In this document: positions 23,610 through 34,068 of the stretch, piece after piece
Position numbering within the stretch: the stretch's first letter is position 1
Layout: each line of letters begins with the position of its first letter
From: Xenopus tropicalis
Taxonomy: Eukaryota; Chordata; Amphibia; Anura; Pipidae
Length of the DNA: 64,000 nt
Direction of reading: 5' to 3'
NCBI RefSeq assembly: GCF_000004195.4
Contig: NC_030680.2
Coordinates: 4,701,437-4,765,436, forward strand
Notes under the pieces: model-generated
The model's input: the letters and a program-made list of their open reading frames with translations, nothing else
Told to the model about the DNA's origin: nothing
Database searches by the model: none
Translations under genes and position numbers: made by a program

Positions 23610-24631
23610 AGAGTTTCCCTAGTAACCTTGTGGGCCAGTCCAACACTGGACGTTGTGATCCGACGTTGGGCATATTGGCCACCCCAACGAGAGGACCTTT
23701 CAATGTGTGATTGAGAGCTTGGCACCTTCATGATTTCCAACTCAACTGGTGGCAAAACCCCCCTAGTGGAACCAGCTTTTGCCACCTACCCACCAAGTCT
23801 GAAATGTCCCACGTGCCCCAACCCTTAGGCGTCTAAATGTTCTAGATATTCTTGAAACCATGGATAGACCTCCAGCGCTTGGTGATTTATCAACCACAAC
23901 CTGAATTTGATCTACAGCTCCAGCCAAAGGCTTTGTTATAAACGTTGGGTCTACATTCATATTATCTTGCCCCCGGCCCCCGGCACTTCTAAGAAGAGCC
24001 GTGAAAGTGCATATAAATGGGCCACTCAGGTCACCGTAGCATTGCCAGAGGGATTTCCATAGGGAGTAGTAAGTCTGGGATTTGTATGATCGCAGGTGCT
24101 GGAGTGTCGCGGCTATTAGGGGGGGGGGGCATGGCTCGCACTTTCATCCATTATTAATTAAATACTATGTTATTAAATGTCTCTGTGAGTCCCCAGTACA
24201 ATGGCTATGAAAAATGTATACTTGGCTTGCATTGGCTAATAAACTGGGGGGGGGGGGGGGTTGGTTTTCTTTGAATAATCATTGTCAAATTGCAAATTAA
24301 ACCTGTTTGCGTCCCAGAATCCCCTGGGGCTGCGAGCACATCTGCCAATGGCAGCGATTATTTTAATGGCGTTCACTTCATGCTGAGCCAGGAGCCGTAT
24401 AAGGGCCATAGGCAGGTGTAATGAATGAATAACGAGGGTATAGGCCCATATACATCATATTTGTTAATGAGCCTTCGCCGGAATTTATTTCTCCGTCAGC
24501 AACAGGAATATAGATGGGGCATTTGTTTTTATGGATGAGCCGGATTTTTATTGGCAACAATTGTAAAAGCATCATCGTTGTGGCCACTAGGGGTGCTGCT
24601 GCCCCTTAGCAAAGGAAGCAATATGGCAGCG
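23610..24631. other. Unique intronic sequence with poly-G runs
   Basis: Single-copy sequence. G homopolymers lie at about 24119-24129 and 24246-24260. No exon recognised; the short frames on the minus strand (23558-23960) have no known domain. Confidence 0.5.
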
Positions 24632-25728
24632 CTGTACCCTCATACTGTACTGTCTAAGGGAAACACTATGGCACCCCCTACCCATATGTATAAATACAAA
24701 TATACAGAGAAGGAATGTTCTGGGCACACAATAAGCTGTACCCCCATACTGTACTGTCTAAGGGAAACACTATGGCACCCCCTACCCATATGTATAAATA
24801 CAAATATACAGAGAAGGAATGTTCTGGGCACACAATAAGCTGTACCCCCATACTGTACTGTCTAAGGGAAACACTATGGCACCTCCTACCCATATGTATA
24901 AATACAAATATACAGAGAAGGAATGTTCTGGGCACACAATAAGCTGTACCCCCATACTGTACTGTCTAAGGGAAACACTATGGCACCTCCTACCCATATG
25001 TATAAATACAAATATACAGAGAGGGAATGTTCTGGGCACACAATAAGCTGTACCCCCATACTGTACTGTCTAAGGGAAACACTATGGCACCCCTACCCAT
25101 ATGTATAAATACAAATATACAGAGAAGGAATGTTCTGGGCACACAATAAGCTGTACCCCCATACTGTACTGTCTAAGGGAAACACTATGGCACCCCCTAC
25201 CCATATGTATAAATACAAATATACAGAGAAGAAATGTTCTGGGCACACAATAAGCTGTACCCCCATACTGTACTGTCTAAGGGAAACACTATGGCACTAC
25301 CTACCCATATGTATAAATACAAATATACAGAGAAGAAATGTTCTGGGCACACAATAAGCTGTACCCCCATACTGTACTGTCTATGGGAAACACTATGGCA
25401 CCCCCTACCCATATGTATAAATACAAATATACAGAGAAGGAATGTTCTGGGCACATAATAAGCTGTACCCCCATACTGTACTGTCTAAGGGAAACACTAT
25501 GGCACCTCCTACCCATATGTATAAATACAAATATACAGAGAAGGAATGTTCTGGGCACACAATAAGCTGTACCCCCATACTGTACTGTCTAAGGGAAACA
25601 CTATGGCACCCCCTACCCATATGTATAAATACAAATATACAGAGAGGGAATGTTCTGGGCACACAATAAGCTGTACCCCCATACTGTACTGTCTAAGGGA
25701 AACACTATGGCACCCCCTACCCATATGT
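24632..25728 (-). repeat. 104-base minisatellite, locus 3 of 4, inverted, about 10.5 copies
   Basis: Reverse complement of the unit at 8136. One unit lacks a C in the CACCCCTACCC phrase (near 25088), giving 103 bases. It faces the + array at 21449-22497 across 2.1 kb, forming a large inverted repeat. Confidence 0.96.
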
Positions 25729-26229
25729 GCCCCTCCCTCGCTGTAGTGCGGCCGGTGTTTGTACTGGAGAATCGGCAATTAAATTACTTCCCCGTGACCC
25801 CTCTCTCCCTGGGAGCTGCCTACAGCAAATCCATCCTTTCTGCCATAGGAACATATGTTATTATGGTAAGCGAGTCCCTTGCCATTAGCGGCCAATGGAG
25901 GAGGCGGAAGCGCTTAATAAAGGGGAGCGTCACCTTTAAATGAAACGTATCGATGGAACAGATGGGCCCTCTCCGAGCGTCGTTGCCATTGGTCCTTGTA
26001 GCATCATTTTGCTCTTCTTCCTTGTTTCAAGGTGACACTAAAAGAAAAATCCAATGCGGTTGCCACGGCAACAGGAAAACAGATTGCGGTTTGATTGTTG
26101 GTAATTTGGATTATACCCTGCCATTGCGGAGATAGGGGGGTTAAAGGGCAAGTGCAAGCTACTGAATAAACAGCTTTGTGCCATTACATTCACTGGTGCG
26201 CAATTTCCCATGAACAGAAGTCACTTACA
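25729..26229. other. Unique intronic spacer
   Basis: Single-copy sequence with no recognisable exon. Confidence 0.5.
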
Positions 26230-26648
26230 GAGGTTGTTCACCTTTGAGTTAACTTTTAGTTATATTCCGAGACAATTTGCAGTTGGTCTTCATTTTTTAT
26301 TATTTTTTTTTTTTTAGTTATTTCACTTTTTTTTAGTTATTTCACTTTTTCATCTTGTTGCTAGGGTCCAAATGACCTTAGAAACCAGGGAGAGGTATAT
26401 GGTATATGAATAGGAGAGGGACTGAATAGGAAAAAGTAACAATAACAATAAAACTGGAGCCTCACAGAGCAATAGGGTTTGGCTGCCGGGGTCAGTGACC
26501 CCCATTTGAAAGCTGGAAAGTCAGACGAAAAAGGCAAATAATTAAAAATCTATAACAAATAAATAATGAAGACCAATTGAAAAGTTGCTTAGAATGGGCC
26601 ATTCTGTAACATACTAAAAGTTTACTTAAAGGTAAACCGCCCGTTTAA
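26230..26648 (+). mobile_element. T2/Kolobok-like MITE, full or nearly full length
   Basis: Contains the phrases TTGCAGTTGGTCTTCATTTT, ATAAAACTGGAGCCTCAC, GGCTGCCGGGGTCAGTGACC and AAGGTAAACCGCCCGTTTAA. The same element recurs at 32072 (reversed), 42817 (reversed, interrupted), 46345 and 63210 (interrupted). The TTAAAGG-type ends suggest the TTAA-targeting T2/Kolobok group; that assignment is from memory of Xenopus repeats. Confidence 0.7.
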
Positions 26649-26663
26649 ATTACAGTCCCCAGC

Positions 26664-27428
26664 GACTAGTGATGGACGGGCATGGATTCGCAGTGAATTT
26701 CTGCATTTCCTCATTGGCGAATTGTTTCGCGAAACTTCCGTAAAAACTTGCCATGGAAAAATGCGTTGCGCGGAAATTTTTTCAAATTGGTTGCGTCAAA
26801 GAAAGAGGGGCGACAAAAAAAAATAGACGTGGGCAACAAAAAAACCGCGGGTGACAAAAAAAATAGATGCGGGTGACAGAAAATAGACGTGGGTGACAAA
26901 AAAACCATGGGAGACAAAAAAAATAGATGCGGGCAACAGAAAATAGACGTGGGTGACAAAAAAACCACGGGAGACAAAAAAAATTGATGCGGGCGACAGA
27001 AAATAGACGCGGACGACAAAAAAACCCACGGGCAACAAAAAAAATAGATGCGGGCGACAGAAACTAGACGTGGACGGCAAAAAAAACGCGGGCGACAAAA
27101 AAAACGCGGGCGACAGAAACTAGACGTGGACGACAAAAAAAACGCGGGCGACAAAAAAAATAGATGCGGGCGACAGAAACTAGACGTGGACGACAAAAAA
27201 AACCGCGGGCGACAAAGAAAATAGATGCGGGCGACAGAAACTAGACGTGGACGACAAAAAAAAACCACGGGCTACAAAAAAAATAGATGCGGGCGACAGA
27301 AACTAGACGTGGACGACAAAAAAAACGCGGATGACAAAAAAATTGCGCGACAAATGCATTTCGCAAACTTTTCGCTGTTTCGCCAATTTTATGGCGAAGC
27401 GAAATGGGACAGATTCGCTCGTCACTGC
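26664..27428. mobile_element. ACTAGTG-ended MITE carrying an internal tandem array
   Basis: The left end ACTAGTGATGGACGGGCATG and the right end (AGCGAAATGGGACAGATTCG then CTCGTCACTG) form inverted ends of a frog MITE. Both inner flanks carry TTCGC- and GGCGAA-type phrases. Between them, 26806-27344 is an array of about 60-base dimers alternating GACAAAAAAAATAGATGCGG, GCGACAGAAACTAGACGTGG and GACAAAAAAAACGCGG. A non-expanded relative lies at 49718-49907. Confidence 0.75.
26806..27344. repeat. ~60-base A-rich composite repeat within the MITE
   Basis: About nine copies of a dimer of two ~30-base A-run-bearing units (GCGGGCGACAAAAAAA... and GACAGAAACTAGACGTGG...). A-run lengths vary. The open frame over it (rich in Phe, Leu and Ser on the minus strand) is a by-product. 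Confidence 0.85.
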
Positions 27429-28359
27429 CAGTGACCACTGTGGGTTCCTCAGGGGCGGTCCTTCCTTCTCCTCTTCTTCAGGGGTGTAGCAAATGCTAGT
27501 GGGTGCTAATGGGTGCTAGAGACCTCGGGGCTTATTCTCATGCTCCTGATATGCCCCAGGCTTGGAGCAGAAGGGCCACAAAGAAGGGAAGGAGCTATAG
27601 CCAGGCTCTATATCCTGTGTGTGGTTTACTTGGCCTTTAATATATAATACCATAGAGGCTTTGGAAGTGGCTTTATAATATATATATGTGTGTGAGTGTT
27701 TGTGTATCTGCGCCTCTTTCCTGCATAAATATCTCTCGTGGCACAAAGCAGAGAGGCGACGGTCTCGCAGGGAGAGAGCGTAAAGAGGTCTGATATACGG
27801 ACTCTGTAGAAATGATAAATAGACCTTGAAGTCGTGTAATAAATCCCATAACAGATCCGCCGTGCAATTCCTTGCTGTAGTCGTCCAGCGAAATGATTAG
27901 GAGCTGAATGTAAAATCGCTTTGATTGCAGCTTCGCTCTTGCACGAGATTCCTTTGTTTCCGCCCACAACCTTCCTTCCTACCCCCCAGGGAGGGGCAAA
28001 TACATTAGAGAGATAGATACAGGGGCCGCGGCGCTTCTGACCAATCACAAACCCCCAATTGAACTTTTAAAAGGACTGTTAGTGCATGAAATGGTCTGGG
28101 GATTGTCGCATTCAGATTCTGAGACGTTAAGTTTTCGTGTTTTTTTTCTATTGAGTATTAACTGGGGCTGTAATGGCGTCTGGGCTTGTAGCTGTCAGTT
28201 CCTGTTCGTTCTGATTGGTTGGGCTGTGGCCTGCCTGATTGGATCGTGTGTGATTAGGCCAACCAATCTGAAAACGGGAGTAAAACGTTGCCCTTGTTGC
28301 TTTACGTAGGTTGGTAGTAACCTCACAAATATGTCTGGAAGGGATATTACCCCACCAAC
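27429..28359. other. Unique intronic sequence
   Basis: Single-copy sequence with a short TATATATATGTGTGTG run near 27677. Short overlapping frames on the minus strand have no recognisable domain. No exon found. Confidence 0.5.
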
Positions 28360-28432
28360 CAGGGTCGGACTGGGCCGGCAGGACACCGGGAGAAAACCCG
28401 GGGGGCCCCGGCTGTAGTGGGCTGACCCCGCC
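28360..28432 (+). mobile_element. Partial CAGGGTCGGACTGG-ended MITE
   Basis: Starts CAGGGTCGGACTGGGCCGGC and continues into a GC-rich body. The right end is missing; a fuller copy with both ends is at 50714-50945. It is truncated next to the 112-base array element. Confidence 0.65.
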
Positions 28433-28450
28433 CACTCTTCCCTCTCCCTT

Positions 28451-29690
28451 TTAAAACTGATTTCCTTTTTCTCTGTAATAATAAAACAGTACCTGTACTT
28501 GATCCCAACTAAGATATAATTACCCCTTATTGGGGCAGAACAGCCCTATTGGGTTTATTTCATGGTTAAATGATTCCCTTTTCTCTGTAATAATAAAACA
28601 GTACCTGTACTTGATCCCAACTAAGATATAATTACCCCTTATTGGGGCAGAACAGCCCTATTGGGTTTATTTAATGGTTAAATGATTCCCTTTTCTCTGT
28701 AATAATAAAACAGTACCTGTACTTGATCCCAACTAAGATATAATTACCCCTTATTGGGGCAGAACAGTCCTATTGGGTTTATTTCATGGTTAAATGATTC
28801 CCTTTTCTCTGTAATAATAAAACAGTACCTGTACTTGATCCCAACTAAGATATAATTACCCCTTATTGGGGCAGAACAGCCCTATTGGGTTTATTTCATG
28901 GTTAAATGATTCCCTTTTCTCTGTAATAATAATAAAACAGTACCTGTACTTGATCCCAACTAAGATATAATTACCCCTTATTGGGGCAGAACAGCCCTAT
29001 TGGGTTTATTTAATGGTTAAATGATTCCCTTTTCTCTGTAATAATAAAACAGTACCTGTACTTGATCCCAACTAAGATATAATTACCCCTTATTGGGGCA
29101 GAACAGCCCTATTGGGTTTATTTAATGGTTAAATGATTCCCTTTTCTCTGTAATAATAAAACAGTACCTGTACTTGATCCCAACTAAGATATAATTACCC
29201 CTTATTGGGGCAGAACAGTCCTATTGGGTTTATTTCATGGTTAAATGATTCCCTTTTCTCTGTAATAATAAAACAGTACCTGTACTTGATCCCAACTAAG
29301 ATATAATTACCCCTTATTGGGGCAGAACAGCCCTATTGGGTTTATTTAATGGTTAAATGATTCCCTTTTCTCTGTAATAATAAAACAGTACCTGTACTTG
29401 ATCCCAACTAAGATATAATTACCCCTTATTGGGGGCAGAACAGCCCTATTGGGTTTATTTCATGGTTAAATGATTCCCTTTTCTCTGTAATAATAAAACA
29501 GTACCTGTACTTGATCCCAACTAAGATATAATTACCCCTTATTGGGGGCAGAACAATCCTATTGGGTTAAATTAATGTTTTGTTGATTTTTTTAGTAGGC
29601 TTAAGGTATGGAGATCCAAATTACGGAAAGATCCCTTATCCGGAACACCCTTGGTCCAGAGCATTTTGGATTATGGGTCCTATATCTGTA
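28451..29690 (+). mobile_element. MITE (ACAGGTATGGG family) expanded to about 10 internal copies
   Basis: Begins inside the MITE (TTAAAACTGATTTCC), runs through about 10 copies of the 112-base segment (to about 29570), then leaves through the intact right part: TTTAGTAGGCTTAAGG, CCAAATTACGGAAAGATCCC and GGGTCCTATATCTGTA. The left terminus is missing. Units are nearly identical; scattered C/T variants (ACAGTCC against ACAGCCC) recur. Confidence 0.88.
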
Positions 29691-30700
29691 TTAGCCATAG
29701 TTACAACAATATTTATAACTGCAAATAAGTATTCATGTTAAGCCTCTCCTTAACTGACCTTTAAGGTAGACTTCTTCTCAGATCTCTCCTTTCCTGGCCT
29801 CCAGGAGAAGCCGATTGGTCTCTGCCCCAGGCCCCAAGGCAGGGGGGCATCTCCATAGTCTGGGAACCTAAGGGTTGTGCCAGAGCTTACAATTTACGAT
29901 GAGCCTTCCATGTGTGTTTATCTGCTCTGTTTGTAGTCAAGTTGCCTTTTAGAACTTACCACTGAATGCCAGCTGGTAGATCTATATATAAACCGACAGT
30001 CACAGGCGAGTGGCGTTAATTGGCCTTCGGTTTTGAACTTGCGTCTTTTTTTTTTTCTTTCACGTAAATGCAAAGAGAGTATCCAGCCAGGGCCGGCGAG
30101 AGACGAAATTCACTGAAAAACGCCTAATTTCCAGGGACATCAAACGCGGCTGGTGCTTATGGCCGGAGCCGTAAATAGCAAAACAGACCCATTAGCGCCG
30201 CACTCTATTTAATGGGCAGAAAATTCCGCCGCTGACCTTGTTGCTCAAGGTTGAGCTTTTGTATGAATTACATTTCTAAAGCCAAAGCTGAATCTTTTTT
30301 ATTTCCCCCCAGAAAGGGGGTCGAAGGGTTTTTTTCCCCCCCTACCAGACACTTTCACAACAAAAGACACTCAAGGAACTTCTAATTATGTCTTAGTCCG
30401 TTGCACTTGAGGGAAAGGCTTCACAACACACTTGAGTTGCACCGGATAATTAGTCCCTACGCGAGAAATCTGACAGGCCCATCTCTACCAGGACTGGCTC
30501 CTCATAGCGTGGATCTTCTGGAACGGGAATCCAGATTAACAGGGATCCCCATGTGTAGCCTTATCAACCGCTGAGAAGCTTATATGACCAAAGAGTAAAA
30601 AAAAAAATAGGAAATCCTCATTAGATAGATGGATCAAAGGTTCCTTGCCTAATGCAGCTGTGACAACCAACCCAAGGTTGGAGGACAAGGAATCCGAGCA
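29691..30700. other. Unique intronic sequence, 1 kb
   Basis: Single-copy sequence; T-run near 30044-30057 and A-run near 30597-30608. No exon seen. Confidence 0.5.
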
Positions 30701-31344
30701 CAGGGCCGCCATCATAAATCACGGGGCCCCTCACAAAAAAAATTTGTGGGCCCTCCTCCCACATGGCACCTTCCCCCAATGGCCCCTCCCACCAGTACAA
30801 AGGAGACACAGACATAAAAAGTATCAGGGCCCCCTATACACAGTGCCCCCCAAATACTATGCAACCAGGGCCCCCAAAGACAGTGCCCCGAAGATGGTCT
30901 TCCTTGACTTTGGCTCCTTCTTCTGAGGCGGGTTCTTCTTCGGGGGCAGCTCCGGCAACTTCGGACTCCAGTACAAAGGAGACACAGACATAAAAAGTAT
31001 CAGTGTCCCCCATAGCCAGTGCCCCCATACACAGTGCCTCCTGAAGATGATCTTCTTTGGCTTTGGCGGCCTCTTCTTCAGGGGGCAGGTTCTCCTTCGG
31101 GGGCAGCTCTGGCAACTTCAGACTCCTCCAAGAGACAGGACCTTTGCGCCCTGTGTGATGTAATCGGATTAGCCGCTGACCACCAATGAAATTTAAGATG
31201 CCCAATGTTAAGGTTGACTAGGCCCGTATTTGACTAAAGGGGGCCCCAGCTAACCAGAAAAGTTTAGCACGGCGGGGCCCCCTTAAAAGTGGAAATTCTC
31301 CGGGCCCGGGATGACCCCCCTGTGCTCCCCTGATGGCGGCCCTG
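30701..31344. mobile_element. CAGGGCCGCCATCA-ended element with an internal two-copy tandem
   Basis: Perfect 14-base terminal inverted repeats: CAGGGCCGCCATCA at 30701-30714 and TGATGGCGGCCCTG at 31331-31344. Inside, a segment of about 160-175 bases beginning AGTACAAAGGAGACACAGAC occurs twice (about 30795 and 30969), each copy ending in a GGGGGCAGCTC...GACTCC phrase. No transposase was seen, so it is non-autonomous. Confidence 0.8.
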
Positions 31345-32071
31345 TATGAGCATCTCAGAGGAGCTTTGGAAGCTTGTGGATAACCAGACTGGGCTTTTGT
31401 CGGAAAAGAAGGAACGTCAGAGCAGGTCTCAGTAGTCTTTCTTGGGGATGCTCCTTTGAGGACAGCAAGGTCCAAGTTTGGGATGGAAAAGTCAGATGGG
31501 GTGAAGGACACAACTGAAACATCTCCATTAGCAGGCGATGATATTGTAACATCTTTATCTCTATGAAAATGTCATATGGAACCACTGATAGGATTATGGT
31601 GACTCTATTACCCTTAAGGGAATTAACCACTGCTCCGTTGAACTGTAGAAGCTGCTCGGACGAGGAGCAGAACGTTCTCAAGATAAATCAGCAAATCCAG
31701 TTTCAATAGACTTATCAATATTAGATGGTGTATATCATGACCTGGAAGAACGGGAAACATCACAGACCTACAGAGTCAAAGAACCCCCCAAAGAACTAAG
31801 GGATCCCCAAGACGTCAGAAGATATGAGTCTATGAATCCTGTGTGAGTCAATGAAGAAGGGCAACCACAAGGTTTAAAACGCCTCTATACTGCAAATAAT
31901 ATTGGGTCAGACAAAGGCAATGGGTATAACTGTAACACTTCCACTAATATCAGCCCACTGGATAATAAAGTCAAAATTTCTTTTGGACTGGGGTTTGGAG
32001 AAGGACTTCGGAAGGTATAAACTTTATAGAAGATTGTAGAGTTGGGGTCATGGGCTCTTTGGGCCCCATAT
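31345..32071. other. Unique intronic sequence
   Basis: Single-copy sequence. The minus-strand frame at 31355-31681 has no recognisable domain. No exon found. Confidence 0.45.
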
Positions 32072-32464
32072 CTTTAAAGGGCTAGTTCACCTTAGTAAGT
32101 TATAGAATAGCGTAATTATAGCAGCTTTGCAATTGGCCTTCATTATTTATTTATTAGTTTCTGAATTATTTGCCTTTCTCTTCTGCCTCTTTGCAGCTTT
32201 CAAATGGGGGTCACTGACCCCGGCAGCCAAAAAACCTATTGCTCTGTGAGGCTCCAGTTTTATTGTTATTGTTACTTTTTATTCCTTATCTTTCTATTCA
32301 GTCACTCTCCTTTTCATATTCCAGTCTCTTGTGAAAGCCACTGCCTTGGTTGCTAAGCTAAACAAGGCCCTAGCAACCAGCTAGATCAAAATGCTGAATA
32401 ACTGAAAAACCACAAAAATGAAGACCAATTGTAAATTGTCTCGGAATAACATTTGCTTTTAAAC
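32072..32464 (-). mobile_element. T2/Kolobok-like MITE, reversed
   Basis: Starts TTTAAAGGGCTAGTTCACC and carries GGGTCACTGACCCCGGCAGC, GTGAGGCTCCAGTTTTATTG and GAAGACCAATTGTAAATTG; it is the reverse complement of the element at 26230. Confidence 0.75.
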
Positions 32465-32545
32465 AGGTGACCGGTAAATGGTACCTGCTAATTGGTTGCT
32501 ATGGGTTACTGCTCCTGGGCAAACTTAGTGTCTTTTATTACATAA
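32465..32545. mobile_element. Short MITE fragment (TTGGTTGCTATGGGTTACTG type)
   Basis: Phrases TTGGTTGCTATGGGTTACTG and GGGCAAACTTAGTG recur at 62335-62375. The family is common in frog DNA but was not named from sequence. Confidence 0.5.
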
Positions 32546-33262
32546 CCCCGTAAGTGTTTAATGAACATTATTACTCATAACCATAATCCAACCTCTCACA
32601 TCTCATTCCATACGAGCCCACTGGGGCATGAAAATGCCACTCTCTTCAGAGAAGATCTTTGTCCTTCATAAGGAAGATGAGCTAATGAAGGGTTATAATT
32701 ATTATACTGACAGTATTCAAGGTTAATTGCCCTAGGGCTCCTTTTACTCACAGTTGAACCGAGGTTACGCCCCTTACGATTAGAGCAAATTATAATTATG
32801 GAATTCTCTGCCCGGGGAAGTCATATTGCCAGATGGGTTGCAAACATTTATAATCCATATTTCATATATATATGTTGATATTCAAATCCATCAACCTATA
32901 ATATCCGACTTTTGTATTTGTTAACCCTACTGCAGCCAGCCAGAGCTGATTGCTGATTGGTTGCTATGGGTTGCTACTCTGGTGGATACTGCTCTGTTCT
33001 TTGTTGTCAGACTGATTAATGAAGATGGTGCTGTGGAACTAAACAGCTTTTGATGTATTTATTATCTGTATTTACCTTGTTCTCAGCTCTTTGCTTGTCT
33101 TTTCCCTGCCCCAGTCCCCATTCCCCTATCATATTCATACAAATTCATGGAAACTTCATGAATGCCTTGGCTGGAATCGAACCCAATACCCTAGGGTTGT
33201 AGATGGAAACTACATTCACTGTGGCGTCCACCACGTACGTTGATAGAATGAGAAAAACATAT
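32546..33262. other. Unique intronic sequence
   Basis: AT-rich single-copy sequence without an exon. Confidence 0.5.
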
Positions 33263-33592
33263 ACAGGTATCGGACCCCTTATCCGGAAACCCGTTATCCA
33301 GAAAGCTCCGAATTACGGAATGCCCGTCTCCCATAGACTCCATTTTAATCAAATAATTCAAAATTTTAAAACTGATTTCCTTTTTCTATGTAGAAATAAA
33401 ACAGAACCTTTTAATTGATCCCAACTAAGATATAATTAATCCTTATTGGATGCAAAACAATACTATTGGGTTTAATTAATGTTTTATTGATTTTTTAGTA
33501 GACTTAAGGTACTGAGATCCAAATTACGGAAAGACCCCTTATCCGGAATACCCTTGGTCCCGAGCATTCTGGATAATGGGTCCCATACCTGT
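33263..33592 (+). mobile_element. Complete, unexpanded MITE (ACAGGTATGGG family)
   Basis: About 330 bases with inverted ends ACAGGTATCGGACCCCTTAT and GATAATGGGTCCCATACCTGT. The outer context is TA on both sides, consistent with a TA target duplication. The inside is itself mirror-like (CCGGAAAC...CCAGAAAG against TTACGGAAAG...TCCGG). It holds one diverged copy of the segment (AATTGATCCCAACTAAGATA...) that forms the 112-base arrays elsewhere. Confidence 0.88.
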
Positions 33593-34068
33593 ACAAGTAG
33601 GGGGGACCCTTTGTTATTTCGATTTAGGACTGGAAAATAAACAGGGGAGGACTAACCAAGCTTCCAATTGGATCAGTGACCCCAATACACAGGGGGCTAT
33701 TGCCCTCCCTGAACCCCAACAATTATTATTGGCAGGACTCCCTTCATGTTTATACACCATACAGGTCTCCAATGAGCCATTTCTTGCCCCGGACTCCGTA
33801 GCCGCAAGGGGTCCCCAACTTCTGGCATCTGTAAGCCATATTCAAAGGTTTCCTAACAAGGGGTCTGATTGGCTGTTTTAAACCCCACCTTCAAAACCAG
33901 TTGCCTTTAGGCTATTGAGGGCAACATGAGAATGGGTTTGAAAATGGGACTTATGAGCCACCTATTAGGCTAACGGGCCACAGAGTGGTTCAGTTGCCCG
34001 CAATAGATATTGGTATTGTGGGTGTAGCTGTGTAGTTGTGATGTTCCTCTTGAATTGGTCCATAAAAT
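33593..34068. other. Unique intronic spacer
   Basis: Single-copy sequence. The open frame 33576-33881 starts inside the preceding MITE and has no recognisable domain. Confidence 0.45.

Noticed and set aside
30834..31205. 123-codon minus-strand frame rich in Glu, Lys and Pro
   Set aside because: Lies wholly inside the inverted-repeat element and spans its internal duplication; no transposase motif.
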